DNA of 64,000 bases from an uncultured Paracoccaceae bacterium (GTDB lineage Bacteria > Pseudomonadota > Alphaproteobacteria > Rhodobacterales > Rhodobacteraceae): positions 744,001 to 808,000 of the forward strand of contig CANNFQ010000001.1 in the NCBI GenBank assembly GCA_947503925.1, in the 5' to 3' direction. Shown here in pieces: positions 59,900 through 64,000 of this stretch. The translations under genes were made by a program, and so were the position numbers. A model generated the notes under the pieces. The model did not search any database, was not told where the DNA came from, and was given only the letters and a program-made list of their open reading frames with translations. Numbering within the stretch: the stretch's first letter is position 1; each line of letters opens with the position of its first letter.

Positions 59900-61096
59900 A
59901 TGAAAAAGCTTATGATGGCGACAACCGCCATGGCAATGATTGCGGGCGGCGCTTATGCGGATGGCCACGCAGAGGAAGTCAAGATCGGCGTGATCCTCGG
60001 CTTCACCGGCCCACTTGAATCGATCACACCTGCCATGGGCGCAGGCGCAGAACTTGCCATGCAGGAAGTCACCGATTCCGGTGCTCTGTTGGGCGGCGCC
60101 AAAGTTACTTCCGTCCGCGGCGACAGCACATGTATCGACGCGGCTGCGGCAACAACAGCTGCCGAACGGCTGGTCACATCCGATGGCGTCAACGCGATCA
60201 TGGGGGCTGACTGTTCCGGCGTGACAGGTGCGATCCTGGCCAACGTGGCGCGCGCCAATGGTGTTGTGATGATTTCACCTTCCGCCACATCCCCCGGCCT
60301 TTCGACTGCCGAAGATGACGGCCTGTTCTTCCGGACAGCCCCATCTGATGCGCGCCAGGGCGTGATCATCACCAACATCCTGCAAGACCGCGGCTATAGC
60401 GAAGTTGCACTGACTTACACCAACAACGACTACGGCAAAGGTCTGGCCGATGCATTCCAGGCCGCGTTCGAAGCGGCTGGCGGCACTGTCACCATCTCTG
60501 CGGCACATGAAGACGGCAAAGCCGACTACTCTGCCGAAGTGGGCGCGCTGGCCTCTGCCGGTGGTGAAGTGCTGGTTGTGGCCGGCTACGTGGATCAGGG
60601 TGGATCCGGCATCATCCGCTCCGCACTCGACACCGGCGCGTTTGACACATTCTATGTGCCAGACGGGATGGTTGGCGCAAAACTGAACGAAAACTTCGGT
60701 GCAGAACTGAACGGATCTTTCGGCGCCTACCCCGGCACAGACAGCCCTGGTGCGGCAAAATACGTCGAAATGGCCACCGCAGCAGGTTTTGACGGCACCG
60801 GCGCTTTCAGCCCCGAAAGCTATGATGCAGCAGCGCTGATCATGCTGGCCATGCAGGCCGCCGAATCCAGCGCATCAGCTGACTTCAAAGATCACGTCTT
60901 TGATGTGGCCAACGCACCGGGCACTGAAATCTTCCCAGGTGAGCTGCAAAAAGCGCTTGAGCTGATCGCAGCGGGCGAAGATGTGGACTATGTCGGTGCA
61001 TCCGCCGTTGAACTGATCGGACCCGGTGAAAGCGCTGGCAACTATCAGGAAGTCGAATTCGCCGACGGCGTATACTCCACCATCAAATACCGCTAA
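59900..61096 (+). CDS. Branched-chain amino-acid-type ABC transporter substrate-binding protein
   Basis: A 398-residue periplasmic binding protein: signal peptide MKKLMMATTAMAMIAGGAYA, then a Peripla_BP_6 (LivK) fold (IGVILGFTGPLESITPAMGAGAELAMQE; ANGVVMISPSATSPGLS; YTNNDYGKGLADAF). A Cys pair (Cys73 in DSTC and Cys in GADCSG) probably forms a disulfide. The ligand may be an amino acid, amide or similar. It starts a Liv-type operon and is separated from the ATPase gene by a hairpin with a T-run. Confidence 0.9.
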   Translation: MKKLMMATTAMAMIAGGAYADGHAEEVKIGVILGFTGPLESITPAMGAGAELAMQEVTDSGALLGGAKVTSVRGDSTCIDAAAATTAAERLVTSDGVNAIMGADCSGVTGAILANVARANGVVMISPSATSPGLSTAEDDGLFFRTAPSDARQGVIITNILQDRGYSEVALTYTNNDYGKGLADAFQAAFEAAGGTVTISAAHEDGKADYSAEVGALASAGGEVLVVAGYVDQGGSGIIRSALDTGAFDTFYVPDGMVGAKLNENFGAELNGSFGAYPGTDSPGAAKYVEMATAAGFDGTGAFSPESYDAAALIMLAMQAAESSASADFKDHVFDVANAPGTEIFPGELQKALELIAAGEDVDYVGASAVELIGPGESAGNYQEVEFADGVYSTIKYR

Positions 61097-61118
61097 ACAC
61101 GGGCGACAAAAAACAAAG

Positions 61119-61144
61119 CAGCGCGTCATCTGGCGCGCTGTTTT
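61119..61144 (+). terminator. Hairpin with T-run between binding protein and ATPase genes
   Basis: CAGCGCG pairs with CGCGCTG around an eight-base loop, followed by TTTT. It lies 22 bases after the binding protein stop and 15 bases before the ATPase start. As an internal partial terminator it would favour the binding protein over the membrane complex. Confidence 0.65.
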
Positions 61145-61158
61145 CGCAGGGGAATGCC

Positions 61159-61944
61159 ATGATCGTCGTTGAAAACCTGGTCAAAACCTTTGGCGGTTTT
61201 CGGGCCGTTGATGATGCAAGCCTACGGATCGGCGAAGGCACGATCACCGGGCTGATCGGACCAAACGGAGCCGGAAAAACGACCCTTTTCAATGTGATCG
61301 CGGGCGTTCTTAAACCCACCTCAGGGCGGGTGACAATGATGGGCAAAGACATCACCGGCCTGCCCCCACATGAGCTGTTCCACAAGGGGCTGTTGCGCAC
61401 ATTCCAGATCGCGCATGAGTTTTCCTCCATGACAGTGCGTGAAAACCTGATGATGGTGCCCGGCGATCAATCCGGCGAACGGCTTTGGAACACTTGGTTC
61501 GGACGCAAACGGATCGCGGATGAAGAACGCGCGCTGTTGGCCAAGGCGGATGAGGTCATCGAATTCCTGACAATCGACCACCTGAAGGAGGAAAAAGCAG
61601 GCAATCTGTCCGGCGGGCAGAAAAAGCTGCTCGAACTGGGGCGCACCATGATGGTCGACGCCCGCATCGTGTTTCTGGATGAGGTCGGGGCGGGTGTGAA
61701 CCGCACTCTGCTTAATACAATCGGTGACGCCATCATTCGGCTGAACAAGGAACGCAACTACACATTCGTCGTGATCGAACACGATATGGATTTTATCGGC
61801 CGCCTATGTGATCCGGTGATCTGTATGGCGGAAGGCCATGTGCTGGCCGAAGGAACCTTGGCGGAAATCAAGGCCAACGAACAGGTGATCGAGGCTTATC
61901 TCGGCACCGGACTGAAAAACAAAGATAAGGTAAGCGCGACATGA
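61159..61944 (+). CDS. LivG-type ABC transporter ATP-binding protein
   Basis: A 261-residue ATPase: Walker A GPNGAGKTT, LivG-type insertion FQIAHEFSSMTVRENLMMVP, signature LSGGQKKLLELGR, Walker B RIVFLDEVGAGVN (Val-Gly where most family members have Pro-Thr/Met), switch His in IEHDMDFI. The stop overlaps the start of a 52-residue membrane protein gene (ATGA). Confidence 0.92.
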   Translation: MIVVENLVKTFGGFRAVDDASLRIGEGTITGLIGPNGAGKTTLFNVIAGVLKPTSGRVTMMGKDITGLPPHELFHKGLLRTFQIAHEFSSMTVRENLMMVPGDQSGERLWNTWFGRKRIADEERALLAKADEVIEFLTIDHLKEEKAGNLSGGQKKLLELGRTMMVDARIVFLDEVGAGVNRTLLNTIGDAIIRLNKERNYTFVVIEHDMDFIGRLCDPVICMAEGHVLAEGTLAEIKANEQVIEAYLGTGLKNKDKVSAT

Positions 61945-62099
61945 AATTTTTGTTGACCATCCTTCTTGGGGCGATCATCGGCTCTGCCGGAACGTTCTAT
62001 TATATCTACGAAAATCACGCTGACGCCGCCGAACAGGCCCAGATGCGCAACGTAATCACCACCTACGCCCCCTTCCTGTCGGAGTATGTTAATCCGTGA
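61941..62099 (+). CDS. 52-residue membrane microprotein inside the ABC operon
   Basis: A short frame coding for 52 residues: an N-terminal hydrophobic helix (KFLLTILLGAIIGSAGTFYYIY, about residues 2-23) and a polar tail with ENHADAAEQAQ and a TYAPFLSEYVNP end. It overlaps the upstream ATPase gene by ATGA and the downstream ATPase gene by GTGA, so all three are read in tight coupling. The frame is fully consistent with a real gene. No family recognised; it could be a small accessory subunit of this transporter. Confidence 0.7.
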   Translation: MKFLLTILLGAIIGSAGTFYYIYENHADAAEQAQMRNVITTYAPFLSEYVNP

Positions 62100-62923
62100 G
62101 CGACAACCCCTATCAGGACGACAGAGGCAACAAGGACCGGTCGATCACCAATAAAGGTGGTAGCAGTCTCGAAACCGTTGATCAGCGTTTCGGAAACAGC
62201 AAGGCACTCATCAATGATCCATTTCTGATCGGGGATGCGATGACCGGCGGCTATGGCAAAGGCCCTGATATCCTGCATAGCTGTACCATCGCCGCCGAAA
62301 AGGGTGAGATCGCGGTGATCGTCGGCCCCAACGGGGCAGGCAAGTCCACCGCGATGAAGGCCGTGTTCGGCATGCTGAATGTCAACGAAGGGGCCGTGCG
62401 CCTTGATGGTGAGGACATCACCCATCTGACGCCACAGCAACGGGTCGTCAAAGGCATGGGGTTTGTGCCCCAGACATCGAACATCTTCACCTCCATGACG
62501 GTTGAGGAAAATCTCGAAATGGGGGCCTTCATCCGGCGCGACGATTTTCGCGACACGATGGCGCAGATCTATGACCTGTTCCCGATCCTCAAGGACAAAC
62601 GCAATCAGGCAGCAGGCGAACTTTCGGGCGGTCAACGCCAGCAAGTCGCCGTGGGCCGGGCACTGATGACACAACCCAAAGTCCTGATGCTGGACGAACC
62701 CACAGCCGGGGTCAGCCCCATCGTGATGGACGAGTTATTCGACCGGATCATCGAGGTCGCACGCACCGGTATCCCGATCCTGATGGTCGAACAGAACGCG
62801 CGGCAAGCGCTTGAAATCGCTGACAAAGCCTATGTTCTGGTACAGGGACGGAACGCACATACCGGCACCGGGAAAGAGCTGCTGGCAGACCCCGAAGTGC
62901 GGCGGAGTTTCCTGGGCGGATGA
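62096..62923 (+). CDS. LivF-type ABC transporter ATP-binding protein with N-terminal extension
   Basis: A 275-residue ATPase with Walker A GPNGAGKST, LivF-type VPQTSNIFTSMTVEENLEMG, signature LSGGQRQQVAVGRA, Walker B VLMLDEPTAGVSP and MVEQNARQALEIADKAYVL. About 45 polar residues precede the ATPase core (NPYQDDRGNKDRSITNKGG), longer than the usual LivF. GTG start within the stop of the microprotein gene. The stop overlaps the next gene (ATGA). Confidence 0.92.
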   Translation: MSDNPYQDDRGNKDRSITNKGGSSLETVDQRFGNSKALINDPFLIGDAMTGGYGKGPDILHSCTIAAEKGEIAVIVGPNGAGKSTAMKAVFGMLNVNEGAVRLDGEDITHLTPQQRVVKGMGFVPQTSNIFTSMTVEENLEMGAFIRRDDFRDTMAQIYDLFPILKDKRNQAAGELSGGQRQQVAVGRALMTQPKVLMLDEPTAGVSPIVMDELFDRIIEVARTGIPILMVEQNARQALEIADKAYVLVQGRNAHTGTGKELLADPEVRRSFLGG

Positions 62924-63450
62924 TACGCGCATGGGCACTCTTTGCGATGACCGCGACGGTCACACTGCCGACAACGGCCGTGTCAGCGCAGTATCTCTGC
63001 GCCTTCGACACCGCCTGCCTGACCGAAACGCCCACCGAATGCGATACCGTCGATAAACGCATTCTGGCCCGGACCGAACAAGACACATTCGGCTACAACC
63101 CGGCGGTTGACGCGGAAATTCTGGAGATGCTCGGCAATGTGGACCTCATTGGCGATGATACGATCGTGACGGGCAAACTGCTCCCGGTGATGATCCGGCT
63201 GCAACTGCCTGATGCGATCCGCCAAACCGATAATCTGCTGTATCTGGCCGAACGGATATCTGCGGTGGAAGCTGATGATGACACAAAGCTGCAAGCAAGC
63301 GGCCCGACACAGTATCTATCCCCCATGCAACGGATCGCGGTCCCCTTCGTAACACTGCACATCAATAATCAACTGCAAGCGCAGTACGACGTTGATGTCG
63401 GCGTCGGGCTGGATCTGACCTATCATGGGACCTGCGAGGAACTTGTTTAA
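62920..63450 (+). CDS. Secreted protein of unknown function in the ABC operon
   Basis: A 176-residue protein with a signal peptide (cleavage after TTAVSA, about residue 23). The mature part has a Cys-rich start (CAFDTACLTETPTEC), a central acidic region, and a C-terminal beta-like part ending YHGTCEELV. It is coupled to the LivF gene (ATGA) and to the permease gene (TAATG), so it belongs to the transporter operon. No family recognised. Confidence 0.7.
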   Translation: MIRAWALFAMTATVTLPTTAVSAQYLCAFDTACLTETPTECDTVDKRILARTEQDTFGYNPAVDAEILEMLGNVDLIGDDTIVTGKLLPVMIRLQLPDAIRQTDNLLYLAERISAVEADDDTKLQASGPTQYLSPMQRIAVPFVTLHINNQLQAQYDVDVGVGLDLTYHGTCEELV

Positions 63451-64000
63451 TGGATATTCTTAACGCCCTCGTGGCCCTCGCCAATTTTGTGATCGTGCCC
63501 GGCCTCGCCTATGGGGCGCAGCTGGCAATTGGCGCGCTTGGGGTCACGCTGATCTACGGCATCCTGCGGTTTTCCAACTTTGCCCATGGTGACACCATGG
63601 CCTTTGGCACCGCGATGACCATCATTGCGACCAACATGCTCTTGGCCATCGGGATCACCTTCGGGCCACTGCCCACCGCCCTGCTCGCCCTGCCCTTCGG
63701 GATCGGCATGACGATCCTTCTGGTTCTTGGCATCGACTGGCTGGTCTATAAATTCTACCGGGATCAAAAGGCGAAACCGGTCATTCTCGTCATCGTCTCC
63801 ATGGGGGTGATGTTTGTCATGAACGGGGTCGTGCGTTTCATCATCGGGGTGAACGATATTCGCTTTGCCGATGGCGAACGGTTCATCATCACCGCCCGCG
63901 ATTTCAAGACCATGACCGGCTTGAACGAAGGGCTAGCGATCAAGACCACCCAGGCCATCACCGTTGTTGTCGCTGTGATCGTCGTGGCGATCCTGTTCTG
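63450..64000 (+). CDS. LivH-type ABC permease, truncated by window edge
   Basis: The first 183 residues of a branched-chain amino-acid-type permease. AYGAQLAIGALGVTLIYGILRFSNFAHGDTMAFGT is the LivH hallmark, followed by further membrane helices. The frame is open to the window end. The ATG shares one base with the preceding stop. Confidence 0.9.
   Translation, partial: MDILNALVALANFVIVPGLAYGAQLAIGALGVTLIYGILRFSNFAHGDTMAFGTAMTIIATNMLLAIGITFGPLPTALLALPFGIGMTILLVLGIDWLVYKFYRDQKAKPVILVIVSMGVMFVMNGVVRFIIGVNDIRFADGERFIITARDFKTMTGLNEGLAIKTTQAITVVVAVIVVAILF

Overview
The window looks like an ordinary chromosomal stretch of a marine alphaproteobacterium of the Rhodobacterales, probably the Roseobacter group. 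Grounds: a ctrA gene directly beside a sciP-type (DUF1153) gene, a Hint-domain protein, an Usg protein, a GluQ-RS, a class II DAHP synthase, a form I CO dehydrogenase cluster, rhizobial-style PHO boxes built of 11-bp units, and a base composition of about 60% GC by eye. No rRNA, CRISPR array, prophage or intact insertion sequence was seen. One tRNA (Leu, CAA) is present.

Layout. 0-8 kb: tail of a GcvT/dimethylglycine-dehydrogenase-type gene, a MobA-like nucleotidyltransferase, a Hint protein with a CtrA-type box upstream, tRNA-Leu, a zinc metallopeptidase, a YqaA/DsbB pair, an arginine-to-proline module (Lrp regulator divergent from arginase and ornithine cyclodeaminase) and a PAS-GGDEF protein. 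8-24 kb: usg, gyrA, an outer-membrane protein, trmFO, a methyltransferase, gluQ, hisI, a NifU-like scaffold, a 40-residue membrane protein, recG-ligA, ctrA-sciP, mnmA and a YHS protein. 24-27 kb: a P-loop protein, metA and an alpha/beta hydrolase behind a 489-bp repeat-rich gap.

27-32.4 kb is the main accessory region: a vgrG-led minus-strand operon coding for VgrG, a candidate PD-(D/E)xK nuclease effector, an unrecognised protein that may be its immunity partner, a DUF2169 adaptor and a DUF4150 PAAR-like tip. The middle of this operon, including the 3' third of vgrG, is clearly poorer in GC than its flanks, which suggests an exchangeable effector cassette.

32.7-43 kb: ppk2, a TetR regulator, a PagL-like lipid A deacylase, a stand-alone RAM-domain protein, and a CO dehydrogenase locus (MHYT-LytTR regulator, coxM, coxS, coxL, coxD, coxE, coxF). 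43-54 kb: rplM-rpsI, gnd, a low-GC acetyltransferase, and the complete phosphate regulon phoR-pstSCAB-phoU-phoB with a PHO box before pstS. 54-64 kb: gamma carbonic anhydrase, gmk, yicC, a PAS protein with two CtrA-type boxes, class II DAHP synthase, a GlxA/AraC regulator, and a branched-chain amino-acid-type ABC operon. That operon contains a 52-residue membrane protein and a secreted protein of unknown function between the ATPase and permease genes, and it runs off the right edge.
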